Positions 33,089 through 41,652 of a stretch of DNA of 64,000 nt are shown here, piece by piece (the first letter of the stretch is position 1; the number at the start of each line of letters is the position of its first letter). The stretch lies in NCBI RefSeq assembly GCF_009765225.1, contig NZ_VMSF01000001.1, positions 2,976,001 through 3,040,000 on the forward strand, in the 5' to 3' direction. Both the position numbers and the translations under genes were made by a program. The stretch is from Leifsonia sp. AG29 (GTDB taxonomy: Bacteria; Actinomycetota; Actinomycetes; Actinomycetales; Microbacteriaceae). The notes under the pieces are model-generated. The model was not told the DNA's origin, made no database searches, and worked only from the letters and a program-made list of their open reading frames with translations.

Positions 33089-33118
33089 TTGACACGTCCG
33101 GAAGCACGCGGTTACTGT
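33089..33118 (+). promoter_or_regulatory. Promoter of the sugar ABC operon
   Basis: -35 TTGACA (33089-33094), 18-bp spacer, -10 TACTGT (33113-33118). The predicted start, near 33125, lies immediately upstream of the first operator. Confidence 0.72.
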
Positions 33119-33131
33119 GGCAACCATCCAG

Positions 33132-33180
33132 TTTGATCGATCAAAATCTACAGCAACGGCGTCCGATTTGATCGATCAAA
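33132..33180. promoter_or_regulatory. Two identical LacI-type operators TTTGATCGATCAAA
   Basis: Perfect 14-bp palindromes at 33132-33145 and 33167-33180, centres 35 bp apart, directly downstream of the promoter. A central CG flanked by AT-rich arms is the hallmark of LacI/GalR operators. Between these and the start codon (33181-33361) I see only leader sequence and the AAGGAG ribosome site. Confidence 0.9.
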
Positions 33181-33361
33181 GCCTAGGAGAACGGCCCGGC
33201 ACCGAAGGAGGTGGGATGCACGCGAAGCGGCGCAGCGTCCCTCCCCGGCGTGCGGGCCATTCCTCCACATGCCGCACCATCCCCGGGGTCATCCACGACT
33301 TTGCCGACCCACCCCTCGTGAGCCCGACCGCTCGGACACACTGACACCAAGGAGACACACA

Positions 33362-34615
33362 ATGCGAAGAATCACCCATCGCCTGCTCGCGGGCGGCGCC
33401 GTCGCCGCCGCGGCAGCGCTCGCGCTCACCGCGTGCGGGTCCGGCTTCGGCGGCGGGAGCAGCGACAGCTCCACCGGCAAGCTGACCTCGTCCAACAAGG
33501 CGCTGACCGTGATGATCGGGTCGTCGGGCGATGCCGAGACGAAGGCCGTCAACTCCGCGGTCGCCGACTGGTCCAAGAGCTCGGGCACCAAGACCACCGT
33601 CGTCGCGGCGAGCGACCTCAACCAACAACTCTCGCAGGGCTTCGCCGCCAAGAAGCCCGCCGACGTCTTCTATCTCTCGACCGACGCACTCGCCGGCTAC
33701 GCCTCGAACGGCTCCCTGCTCGCGTACGGCGACCAGCTCAGCAACAAGGGCGACTTCTACCCGAGCCTCGTGAAGTCCTTCACCTACGACGGCAAGTTCT
33801 ACTGCGCGCCGAAGGACTTCTCCACGCTCCAGCTCATCATCAACACCGACTCGTGGAGCAAGGCGGGGCTGACCGACTCCGACATCCCGAAGACGTGGGA
33901 TCAGCTCGAGTCCGTCGCCAAGAAGCTCACGACCGGCGGCCAGGTCGGCCTCGGCATCTCGGGCGAGTACGCGCGCATCGGCGCCTTCATGACGCAGGCC
34001 GGCGGCAATCTCATGAACGATGACAGCACCAAGGCCACGGCCGACAGCGACGCCAACGTGAAGGCGCTCGAGCAGGTCAAGAAGATGCTGAACGACGGCG
34101 ACCTCAAGTACGCGAAGGACCTCGGCGCCGGCTGGGGCGGCGAGGCGTTCGGCAAGGGCCTCGCGGCGATGACGATCGAGGGCAACTGGATCACCGGCGC
34201 ACTCAAGTCCGACTACCCGAACATCAAGTACAAGGTCGCGGAGCTCCCCGCGGGCCCCGCGGGCAAGGGCACGCTCCAGTTCACCAACTGCTGGGGCATC
34301 GCCGCCGACAGCCCCAACCAGGCCGCCGCCCTGAAGCTCGTCGAGAAGCTGACCAGCAAGAGCGACCAGCTCACCTTCTCCAAGGAGTTCGGACCGATGC
34401 CGTCGATCAAGTCGGCCGCCTCCGAGTGGAAGTCGGAGAACCCTGACCTCGTCCCGTTCCTGAACGCGGCCGACTACGCGAAGGGCGTCCCGACCGCCAA
34501 GGGCGCCGCCGACGTCGTCACCGATCTGAACAGCAAGCTGGAATCGCTTCAGACCGGCGACCCGAAGGCGATCCTCCAGGCGACCCAGAAGAACCTCGAA
34601 GCGCTGTTGAAGTAA
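33362..34615 (+). CDS. ABC transporter sugar-binding lipoprotein
   Basis: A 417-residue solute-binding protein of the carbohydrate (family 1) type. The signal peptide ends in the lipobox LTAC (C25), so the mature protein is lipid-anchored outside the membrane. The binding-protein pattern includes VMIGSSGDAETKAVNSAVADW, PADVFYLSTDALAGYA and a late GLAAMTIEGNWI. The ATG at 33362 follows AAGGAG. It heads an operon of binding protein, two permeases and a glycosidase, so the ligand is likely an oligosaccharide or glucoside. Confidence 0.93.
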   Translation: MRRITHRLLAGGAVAAAAALALTACGSGFGGGSSDSSTGKLTSSNKALTVMIGSSGDAETKAVNSAVADWSKSSGTKTTVVAASDLNQQLSQGFAAKKPADVFYLSTDALAGYASNGSLLAYGDQLSNKGDFYPSLVKSFTYDGKFYCAPKDFSTLQLIINTDSWSKAGLTDSDIPKTWDQLESVAKKLTTGGQVGLGISGEYARIGAFMTQAGGNLMNDDSTKATADSDANVKALEQVKKMLNDGDLKYAKDLGAGWGGEAFGKGLAAMTIEGNWITGALKSDYPNIKYKVAELPAGPAGKGTLQFTNCWGIAADSPNQAAALKLVEKLTSKSDQLTFSKEFGPMPSIKSAASEWKSENPDLVPFLNAADYAKGVPTAKGAADVVTDLNSKLESLQTGDPKAILQATQKNLEALLK

Positions 34616-34624
34616 GGACCAGCC

Positions 34625-35791
34625 ATGTCGCAAGCCACGAGTCGGTCTCGCCGTTCCGGAATCCGGCGCGGCGAGGCCGCCTCGGGGTGGGTCTTCACCG
34701 CCCCGGTCGTCATCCTCCTCGGAGTGTTCCTCGTCATCCCCGTCCTCATGGCGCTGTGGGTGAGCTTCTCCGACTGGGGCGGCCGCGGCAGCCCCTTCTC
34801 CTCCGACGTCCACTTCGTCGGGTTCGACAACTACACGAAGCTCCTCGCCGGGGGCGGACTCGCCGAGCAGGACTTCGGGACCTCTCTCAAGAACAACGCC
34901 TGGTACGTCGTGCTGGTCGTCCCCATCCAGACCGCGATGTCGCTCTTCCTGGCGGTCCTGGTCAACCGCGCCATCCTCCGGGGCCGCGGCTTCTTCCGCA
35001 CCGCCTTCTACTTCCCGTCCGTGACCAGCTCGGTCGCGATCACGGTGCTCTGGCTGTTCCTCTTCAGCACGAGCGGCGCCGTCAACAAGGTGCTCTCGTG
35101 GTTCGGCATCCACGGCCCGAACTGGTTCAACGACCCGTCCGGGATCATCCACAACCTGCTGGCAGAGTTCGGCGTGACGCAGGGCCCCGCTGCCCTGACG
35201 CAGAACACCCTGCTCGGCGTCTCCTGGTGGGACTGGCTCGGCGGCCCCTCGGTCGCCATGACGGCATACATCATCATGGCCGTCTTCACCACGAGCGGGA
35301 CCTTCATGCTGCTCTTCATCGCGGCGCTGCAGAACCTCGGCGGCGATGTCACCGAGGCCGCCGAGGTCGACGGAGCGAACGGCTGGCAGCGATTCTGGCG
35401 CATCACGCTGCCCCAGCTGCGGCCCACGCTGTTCACGGTGCTGACGCTGGGCCTCATCGGCTGCTGGCAGGTCTTCGACCAGATCTACACCGGCACCCGC
35501 GGCGCACCCGGCAAGACCACGCTGACCCCCGCCTACCTCTCCTACAAGACCTCGTTCGTCGACCAGGCATGGGGCCAGGGGGCCGCGATCGCGTTCATCC
35601 TGTTCGTGATCATCGTGGTCTTCACGATCTTCCAGCGCTGGGTCCTCGCCGAGCGCAAGGTCTCCACGCGCCGCATGCGGCTCTACCAGCCGTCCGTGTC
35701 CGCGGCCACCGCCGCTGTGAACGCCGGAGGAGCAGGGCCCGCTGCCACCGCGGACGACGATCGCCCGACCACGAAGGGAGACCGCCGATGA
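34625..35791 (+). CDS. ABC sugar transporter permease, MalF-type
   Basis: A 388-residue permease with about six membrane helices. The EAA loop that contacts the ATPase is EAAEVDGANGWQRFWRITLPQLRP. The C-terminal 45 residues form a hydrophilic Ala-rich tail. The ATG at 34625 lies 10 bp after the binding-protein gene with AAGGA ahead, and the stop codon overlaps the next start (ATGA). No ATPase gene is present; a shared MsmK-type ATPase elsewhere is the usual solution. Confidence 0.92.
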   Translation: MSQATSRSRRSGIRRGEAASGWVFTAPVVILLGVFLVIPVLMALWVSFSDWGGRGSPFSSDVHFVGFDNYTKLLAGGGLAEQDFGTSLKNNAWYVVLVVPIQTAMSLFLAVLVNRAILRGRGFFRTAFYFPSVTSSVAITVLWLFLFSTSGAVNKVLSWFGIHGPNWFNDPSGIIHNLLAEFGVTQGPAALTQNTLLGVSWWDWLGGPSVAMTAYIIMAVFTTSGTFMLLFIAALQNLGGDVTEAAEVDGANGWQRFWRITLPQLRPTLFTVLTLGLIGCWQVFDQIYTGTRGAPGKTTLTPAYLSYKTSFVDQAWGQGAAIAFILFVIIVVFTIFQRWVLAERKVSTRRMRLYQPSVSAATAAVNAGGAGPAATADDDRPTTKGDRR

Positions 35792-36702
35792 CGACGGTCA
35801 CGAGCAGCTCTCCGACCACGGTCCCGGCGTCGCCGAGAACCACCCGGCCGAGCGGACGGCGCCCGCGTCGGTCGACCGGCGCCGTCGTGGCGACATCGGT
35901 GACCTACGCGATCCTCATCGCGCTGGCGGTCATCTACATCATGCCGTTCCTGATCCAGGTGGCCACCTCGTTCAAGACCGACGCCGACGCCGCCTCCAAC
36001 CCGGTCGCGCTCATCCCGCAGACCTTCACCACGGCGGCCTACTCGCGGTTGTTCCTCAACTCCGACTTCCCGGTCTGGTTCGCGAACTCGGCCTTCGTGA
36101 CCGTCCTCGTCACTCTCGGTCGCGTGTTCTTCGACTCGCTCGCCGGGTACGCTCTCGCGCGCCTCCACTTCCGGGGCCGCGGAGTCGTGTTCGCCGGGCT
36201 GGTGGCGGTCATGTCCGTACCGATGGTCGTGCTGCTCATCCCGAAATTCCTGGTGATCAACCAGCTCGGGATGTACGACTCCTACACCGGGATGATCCTG
36301 CCGCTGCTCACCGATGCCGCCGGCGTCTTCATCATGAAGGGGTTCTTCGAGTCCATCCCGGCGAGCGTGGAGGAGCAGGCCCGCATCGACGGCGCCGGCA
36401 CCTTCCGCGTCTTCTGGTCGATCGTCCTGCCGATGGCCCGTCCGGCCCTCGTCACGATCATCATCCTGTCCTTCCAGGGCTCCTGGAACGAGCTCGCCCA
36501 CTTCATCGTCTCCACCCAGGACCCTGCGCTCACGACGCTCACCAAGGGCGTCGCCGGACTGGCGAGCGGGCAGCTGAGCCAGGGCAGCCAGTACCCGCTC
36601 AAACTCGCCGCTGCAGCGATCATGACGATCCCGGTGGCCGTCCTGTTCTTCGTGTTCCAGCGACGCATCATGAACACGAGCGAAGGGGCGGTCAAGGAAT
36701 GA
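35788..36702 (+). CDS. ABC sugar transporter permease, MalG-type
   Basis: A 304-residue permease with six helices and the EAA motif EEQARIDGAGTFRVFWSIVLPMARP. The N-terminal 30 residues are Thr/Ser/Pro/Arg-rich and cytoplasmic. The start ATG at 35788 overlaps the previous stop by 4 bp, and its own stop overlaps the glycosidase start in the same way, so three genes are translationally coupled. Confidence 0.93.
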   Translation: MTTVTSSSPTTVPASPRTTRPSGRRPRRSTGAVVATSVTYAILIALAVIYIMPFLIQVATSFKTDADAASNPVALIPQTFTTAAYSRLFLNSDFPVWFANSAFVTVLVTLGRVFFDSLAGYALARLHFRGRGVVFAGLVAVMSVPMVVLLIPKFLVINQLGMYDSYTGMILPLLTDAAGVFIMKGFFESIPASVEEQARIDGAGTFRVFWSIVLPMARPALVTIIILSFQGSWNELAHFIVSTQDPALTTLTKGVAGLASGQLSQGSQYPLKLAAAAIMTIPVAVLFFVFQRRIMNTSEGAVKE

Positions 36703-38786
36703 CGACCGCCAGCACCTCCACGCACACCTCACCGCCCCGACCGAGCACCACCCCGTTCGAGCACGACCCCGGAGACACGAAACCCCCGATGACCCAGCCG
36801 CTGCAGCCCCTCCTCCACGACAGCGTCGTGACCCTGACCGCGCCGAGCCAGGTGTGGTCCGCCTCCGACGGCTCCGCGGGCACGCGCGCCATCCACGGCT
36901 TCTACCACTCCGACCTCCGTCTCCTCGACCGCATCCGCCTGACCGTCGACGGCGCAGCCCCCGAGCACATCGCGACGGCGACGCCCGACGCCGCCACCGC
37001 GGTCTTCACCTCGCTCGCCCGGGGCATCGATGACGCGACGGCCGATCCGCGCGTGCGGATCGATCAGACGCGGACCACGGCGCCCGGTCGGCTCGACGAG
37101 CGGATCGTCGTCCGCAATGCCCTCGGCTCCGCGGTCCGCGCCACGCTCGCGGTCGACCTGTCGGCCGACTTCACTCCCATGCAGGAGGTCAAGGCCGGAC
37201 TGCGCGGGAGCGCCGCGCCGATCACCCGTCAGACGACCGCCGCAGGACTCGTGTTCCGCTCCGGAGACGTCTCGGTCACGCTCTCGGCCCCCGACACCTC
37301 CTTCACTGCCGACGAGACCTCGCTGACCTTCCGCTGGCAGATCGACGTCCCGGCGAACGGCGAGGTCGCGCTCGCCTGGTCGGCCGCCGTCGACGACCCG
37401 ACCGCCGTCGTCGCGGGAGCCGCACCGTCCGCCGAGTGGTCGGCGTTCCGCGCCGAGACGGGCGACTCCCGCCTCGCCGCGTGGCTGAGCCGGGCCCTGG
37501 CCGATCTCCAATCCCTGCGCATGACGACCGTCGCCCACCCCGACGACGTCTTCCTGGCGGCCGGCGCACCCTGGTTCTTCACCCTCTTCGGTCGCGACTC
37601 GATCTGGGCGGCGCGGATGCTCCTCCCGCTCGGCACCGAGACGGCGGCCTCGACGCTTCGCGTCCTCGCGCGGTTCCAGGGCACCGAGACCGTCGCCGAG
37701 ACCGCCGAGCAGCCGGGCAAGATCATGCACGAGCTCCGGTCCGGCACGCTCACCATCCCGGGCGAAGGGGTCGTGCTCCCACCGCTCTACTACGGCACGG
37801 TCGACGCGACCGCGCTGTGGGTCTGCCTGCTGCACGACGCGTGGCGCTGGGGCATGCCGGGTCACGAGGTGGAGGCGCTCCTCCCGCACCTCGAGGCGGC
37901 GCTCGCCTGGATGCGCGATTACGGCGACAGCGACGGGGACGGCTTCCTCGAGTACGTCGACTCGACCGGCCACGGACTCGCCAACCAGGGCTGGAAGGAC
38001 TCCGGCGACTCCATCCAGTGGAGGGACGGCACCCTCGCTGAGGGCCCGATCGCCCTGTGCGAGGTCCAGGCGTACGCCTACGAGGCCGCGATCGGAGGGG
38101 CCGACCTGCTCGACGCCTTCGGGCGGCCCGGCGCCGACCGGTGGCGTCAGTGGGCCGCAGCGTTGAAGCAGCGGTTCGCCGACGAGTTCTGGATCGACGC
38201 GCCGGACGGCGCATACCCGGCCGTCGCCCTCGATGCCTCCAAGCGCCGCGTCGACACGCTGACCAGCAACATCGGCCACCTTCTCGGCACCGGAATCCTT
38301 ACCCCGGAGCAGTCCGAGCTCGTGGCCCGTCGACTGGTGTCGCCCGAGCTCTCCTCGGGCTACGGTCTTCGCACCATGTCGACGGACTCCGACGGCTACT
38401 GGCCGCTGAGCTACCACGGTGGCAGCGTCTGGGCGCACGACACGGCCATCGCCGTGCTCGGGCTCGCACGGGACGGGCACCGCGAGGAGGCCGCCGTCCT
38501 CGCCGACGGCCTGCTCGCCGCCGCCGAGGGCTTCGGCTACCGCATGCCGGAGCTGCACTCGGGCGACAGCGCGACGGACAGTGCCGTCCCGGTTCCGTAC
38601 CCTGCGGCCTGCCGCCCCCAGGCCTGGTCGGCCGCAGCCGCCGTGGCCGTCCTCCAGGCGAAGCTCGGGCTGACCGCCGACGCCCCGGCCGAGCGCCTCG
38701 ACGTCGACCCCGATCCGTCGGCCGGTTTCATGCGGGTGCACGGCGTTCGCTTCGCCGGAGAACCGCGCGACATCGCCGCGGGGTGA
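36699..38786 (+). CDS. Glycogen-debranching-like glycoside hydrolase, (alpha/alpha)6 barrel
   Basis: A 695-residue intracellular protein. An N-terminal beta-sandwich (about 40-260; LLHDSVVTLTAPSQVWSASDGS) is followed by an (alpha/alpha)6 catalytic domain (about 265-665) with APWFFTLFGRDSIWAARM, GWKDSGDSIQW and YWPLSYHGGSVWAHDTAIA. This is the layout of amylo-alpha-1,6-glucosidase-like (GDE N-bis plus MGH1-like) enzymes. No signal peptide, so it acts on imported sugar. The ATG at 36699 overlaps the permease stop; an in-frame ATG at 36789 with a shorter N-terminus is possible. Confidence 0.87.
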   Translation: MTTASTSTHTSPPRPSTTPFEHDPGDTKPPMTQPLQPLLHDSVVTLTAPSQVWSASDGSAGTRAIHGFYHSDLRLLDRIRLTVDGAAPEHIATATPDAATAVFTSLARGIDDATADPRVRIDQTRTTAPGRLDERIVVRNALGSAVRATLAVDLSADFTPMQEVKAGLRGSAAPITRQTTAAGLVFRSGDVSVTLSAPDTSFTADETSLTFRWQIDVPANGEVALAWSAAVDDPTAVVAGAAPSAEWSAFRAETGDSRLAAWLSRALADLQSLRMTTVAHPDDVFLAAGAPWFFTLFGRDSIWAARMLLPLGTETAASTLRVLARFQGTETVAETAEQPGKIMHELRSGTLTIPGEGVVLPPLYYGTVDATALWVCLLHDAWRWGMPGHEVEALLPHLEAALAWMRDYGDSDGDGFLEYVDSTGHGLANQGWKDSGDSIQWRDGTLAEGPIALCEVQAYAYEAAIGGADLLDAFGRPGADRWRQWAAALKQRFADEFWIDAPDGAYPAVALDASKRRVDTLTSNIGHLLGTGILTPEQSELVARRLVSPELSSGYGLRTMSTDSDGYWPLSYHGGSVWAHDTAIAVLGLARDGHREEAAVLADGLLAAAEGFGYRMPELHSGDSATDSAVPVPYPAACRPQAWSAAAAVAVLQAKLGLTADAPAERLDVDPDPSAGFMRVHGVRFAGEPRDIAAG

Positions 38787-38831
38787 CCGGAGCGAGATCG
38801 GATCCGTCGGGTGGCGCGGCTCGACGGTCGG

Positions 38832-39905
38832 TTACAGCTGCGCCATGATCTGGCGCGCGATCACGCGACCGGCCCGATTCGCGCCGATCGTCGACGCCTG
38901 AGGGCCGTAGCCCGCGAGGAAGATCCGCGGATCCTGCCAGGACGCACCGGAGGCGACGGTGAGACCTCCCGCCTTCTCGCGGAGGCGCAGCGGAGCGAGG
39001 TGCCGCAGCTCGGGCCGGAACCCGGTCGCCCAGATGATCGCGTCCGCGGGTGTCCTCGTCCCGTCGGGCCAGACCACGGCACGCTCCTCGATCCGCGTGA
39101 ACATGGGCCGCTCCTTCAGCAGCCCGCGCTCGACTCCGGCGGCGATGCGCCTGGTGCGCGGGACCCCCGTGCCGCTCACAATGCTCGGCAGGGCCTTGCC
39201 GGCGCGGGCGGCGGCGTCCTGCTGCGCCACGGCGGCAACGCCGCCCTCGATGGTCAGTTCGGACTCGTCGCGGAATTCGACCGGACGACGGGTCGCCCAG
39301 GCCAGCGACGACGCGACGCCCTCCAGCTCCAGCAGGAAGCCGATCGCGCTCGTCCCTCCCCCGACCACGACCACCGACTGACCGGCGAACTCCTGCGCCG
39401 AGCGGTAGGTGGAGGTGTGGACGTGCCGCCCCGCGAAGTCGCCCATGCCGGGGTAGTACGGGATGAACGGCGAGCCCCATGTCCCGCTCGCGTTGACGAC
39501 CATGCGCGTGATGGTCTCGCCCTCGCTGTGCTGCACCACGAGATCGGCACCGCGATCGAAGACGCTCGACACGGCGACCGGCCGGCGGACATCGAGGCCG
39601 AAGTGCTCCTCGTAGCGCCGGTAGTAGCCGGCGACGATGTCACGGGCCGGGAGGGACCGGTCGGCCGTCTCGAAGCTGAGCCCGAGCTCGGCCATCCCGG
39701 GGAGGTCGGTGACGTGGTGGGCGCTCCCGAGCTTGAGCGCGTCCCACCGGTGCTGCCAGGCGCCTCCGGTGCTCGGACCCCGGTCGTAGACAAGGAAATC
39801 GACGCCCGGATCGAGCTCGAATCGACGCAGATAGTAGGCGACCGCGAGGCCCGCCTGACCGGCGCCGATGACCACGACCTGGGTCTGCGTCGTCGTCGTG
39901 CTCAC
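38832..39905 (-). CDS. NAD(P)/FAD-dependent monooxygenase-like flavoprotein
   Basis: A 357-residue flavoprotein of the CzcO/flavin monooxygenase-like group. The FAD motif is VIGAGQAGLAVAYYL (residues 12-26) and a second dinucleotide motif is VVVGGGTSAIG near 176. The pattern WATGFRPELRHL is the ATG motif before the FAD-binding end. Substrates could be amines, sulfides or metal-linked compounds; not assignable. The start is the GTG at 39905. It converges with the glycosidase gene and is divergent from the DUF3073 gene. Confidence 0.85.
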   Translation of the reverse strand: MSTTTTQTQVVVIGAGQAGLAVAYYLRRFELDPGVDFLVYDRGPSTGGAWQHRWDALKLGSAHHVTDLPGMAELGLSFETADRSLPARDIVAGYYRRYEEHFGLDVRRPVAVSSVFDRGADLVVQHSEGETITRMVVNASGTWGSPFIPYYPGMGDFAGRHVHTSTYRSAQEFAGQSVVVVGGGTSAIGFLLELEGVASSLAWATRRPVEFRDESELTIEGGVAAVAQQDAAARAGKALPSIVSGTGVPRTRRIAAGVERGLLKERPMFTRIEERAVVWPDGTRTPADAIIWATGFRPELRHLAPLRLREKAGGLTVASGASWQDPRIFLAGYGPQASTIGANRAGRVIARQIMAQL

Positions 39906-40042
39906 CCACTCATCCCATCATTTCCCGCTGTGCGGCGACACCGGGCTCACAGGGCCCACCATGCTAAACTCGATGCTAGTTTTTCTTGTTTCTGTTCATC
40001 TCCCGGGATCCCGCCCGGGCTGGGACCAAAAGGGGGTCACGC

Positions 40043-40258
40043 ATGGGGCGCGGCCGTCAGAAGGCGAAGCACACCAAGATCGCTCGCCAGTTGAAGTCTT
40101 TCAGCCCTGACGTCAACTACGACGCTCTCGAGCGCGAGTTGACCGGGCATTCCCACAACGACGACAGTCAGTACGACAAGTGGGCGGACTACGAGCCCGC
40201 CAGCACGTACGAGTACGACGACGAGGACGAAGAGACCGGTACGCCCAAGCGCGCCTGA
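40043..40258 (+). CDS. DUF3073 small conserved actinobacterial protein
   Basis: A 71-residue protein starting MGRGRQKAKHTKIARQLK, with the family core SPDVNYDALERELTG and an acidic tail (YEYDDEDEETG). The basic head and acidic tail suggest binding to nucleic acid or ribosomes, but no function is established. It commonly sits close to purM and purF in Actinobacteria, as here. The ATG at 40043 follows AAAAGGGGG. A TAAACT near 39964 could be its -10, giving a leader of about 70 nt. Confidence 0.92.
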   Translation: MGRGRQKAKHTKIARQLKSFSPDVNYDALERELTGHSHNDDSQYDKWADYEPASTYEYDDEDEETGTPKRA

Positions 40259-40266
40259 CCTGCACC

Positions 40267-41583
40267 TCAGAAGCCGGCCCCCCGGGCCGTCACCGCGCGG
40301 AACAACCCGAACAGTCCCACCACGCCTCCGACCGTCACCAGCGCCGCGCCGACGAGGAGGAACAGGTCCTGGGCTGTGGCCGCCGTCGGTCCCGTTGCGG
40401 TCGGGTCGCCGACGGGCAACGACGAAGACGGGCCGGCCGGCGGCCGGACGCGGAGCGGGCCCGCGCCTCCCCCGGCGCTCGGTGTGCCGACGCCGACCGC
40501 CCCGGCGGGAGCGACCGCGGGCAACGCGACCGTCGCCGAGGCGGTCGTCACACCGGCGCTCGACCGCTGCAGCAGGACGAAGAACGTGGAGGCGCCCGAT
40601 CCGGCCGCGCGCGGCACCAGCGGAACCGTCACGGTCGCAGACGCCTGGCCGTCTGCCAGCACCACCGTGCCACGACTCGCGACGTAGTCGGAGCCGGCGT
40701 GAGCGGTCCCGTCCGCCGTCGTGTACTCGACCGTTGCCTCGCCGGTCGCGATCGTTCGGCTCACCGTGAGAAGGGCGTCCGCGCTGCCGGCCACGACGCT
40801 GTCGGCCGCGACGGACAGCGGGCCGCTCGCGGGCGTCGCGGCGACGACGGTGGACGCTGTCGCCGCCCGCAACGTCGACCCCTCGGCGGGGACGTACCGC
40901 GCCTCGATCGTGTGCGAGCCGGCCGAGGGCAGCGGGATTCTCGCGCGAGCCACACCTCCAGGACCGAGGGAGGCGGCGACCGGTTCGCCGCCGTCGACCG
41001 CGAACTGAACCGTGCCCGTCTCAGGCGCGCCGAGCAGCATGCGGGTCACGACCGCCGTGACCGTGACGGTGCTTCCGGCGGGCGCGGACGAGTCCGCGCC
41101 GATGGTCACGACGGTGGCGTCGGTGCACGCCGGCGCTGGGTCGCCCAGCGAGACGGTCTGCCCGTCCAGCCGCCACGAGGCCGACGGGTCGGCCGCGGCG
41201 TCGAAGGTGAGCGCCCAGACGCCGTGGTGCTCGCCCGGTTCGAATGCGCCCGGTTGGCCGCGATCGGGTCCCCCGACGGTCACGTCGTTGTCGCCGGCTC
41301 CTGGGGCGAGGGTCGCCGTCGTGGAGGCGGTGGAGCGGTATCCGAGCACGACGGTCCGGGCGGTGACCGCGCCGAGCGGGGCATCCTGCGCGCAGTCGAC
41401 CAGCGGAACGACGGCGGCCGGCTCGGTGGGCACAGGAGCACCGGTGGGCACAGGAGCACCCGTGGGCACAGGAGCGGGTGAGGCGGCGCCGGCCGGCATT
41501 GCCACGCTCAGCGCGGCCCCGAGGGCGATGCCCACCACGGCGGCTCCGCAGGCCCAGCGAACGAGGGCATGCGGACGGCTCAC
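40267..41583 (-). CDS. Secreted surface protein with Ig-like/Calx-beta repeats and C-terminal anchor
   Basis: A 438-residue exported protein. A signal peptide (about 1-34, ending AGAAS) is followed by three PVPTGA-type repeats, then beta-rich Ig-like domains (AGSTVTVTAVV, GTVQFAVDGGEPVA, HTIEARYVPAEGS) and a Calx-beta-like domain (EATVEYTTADGTAHAGSDYVASRGTVVLADGQ). A Pro/Gly linker leads to one C-terminal helix (DLFLLVGAALVTVGGVVGLFG) with a short basic end; no LPXTG motif is clear. It probably decorates the cell surface. The GTG at 41583 lies eight bases after TAGAGT. Confidence 0.82.
   Translation of the reverse strand: MSRPHALVRWACGAAVVGIALGAALSVAMPAGAASPAPVPTGAPVPTGAPVPTEPAAVVPLVDCAQDAPLGAVTARTVVLGYRSTASTTATLAPGAGDNDVTVGGPDRGQPGAFEPGEHHGVWALTFDAAADPSASWRLDGQTVSLGDPAPACTDATVVTIGADSSAPAGSTVTVTAVVTRMLLGAPETGTVQFAVDGGEPVAASLGPGGVARARIPLPSAGSHTIEARYVPAEGSTLRAATASTVVAATPASGPLSVAADSVVAGSADALLTVSRTIATGEATVEYTTADGTAHAGSDYVASRGTVVLADGQASATVTVPLVPRAAGSGASTFFVLLQRSSAGVTTASATVALPAVAPAGAVGVGTPSAGGGAGPLRVRPPAGPSSSLPVGDPTATGPTAATAQDLFLLVGAALVTVGGVVGLFGLFRAVTARGAGF
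41427..41475 (-). repeat. Three 18-bp tandem repeats encoding PVPTGA
   Basis: The N-terminal linker of the surface protein carries three copies of an 18-bp unit encoding PVPTGA (the last becomes PVPTEP). Unit number may vary between strains. Confidence 0.8.
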
Positions 41584-41652
41584 AGGTCATGACTCTAACG
41601 GCTGGAGGCCGGCCGCCGCTCGGACCAAAAAGGGTGACGCGACGGCGATGCG

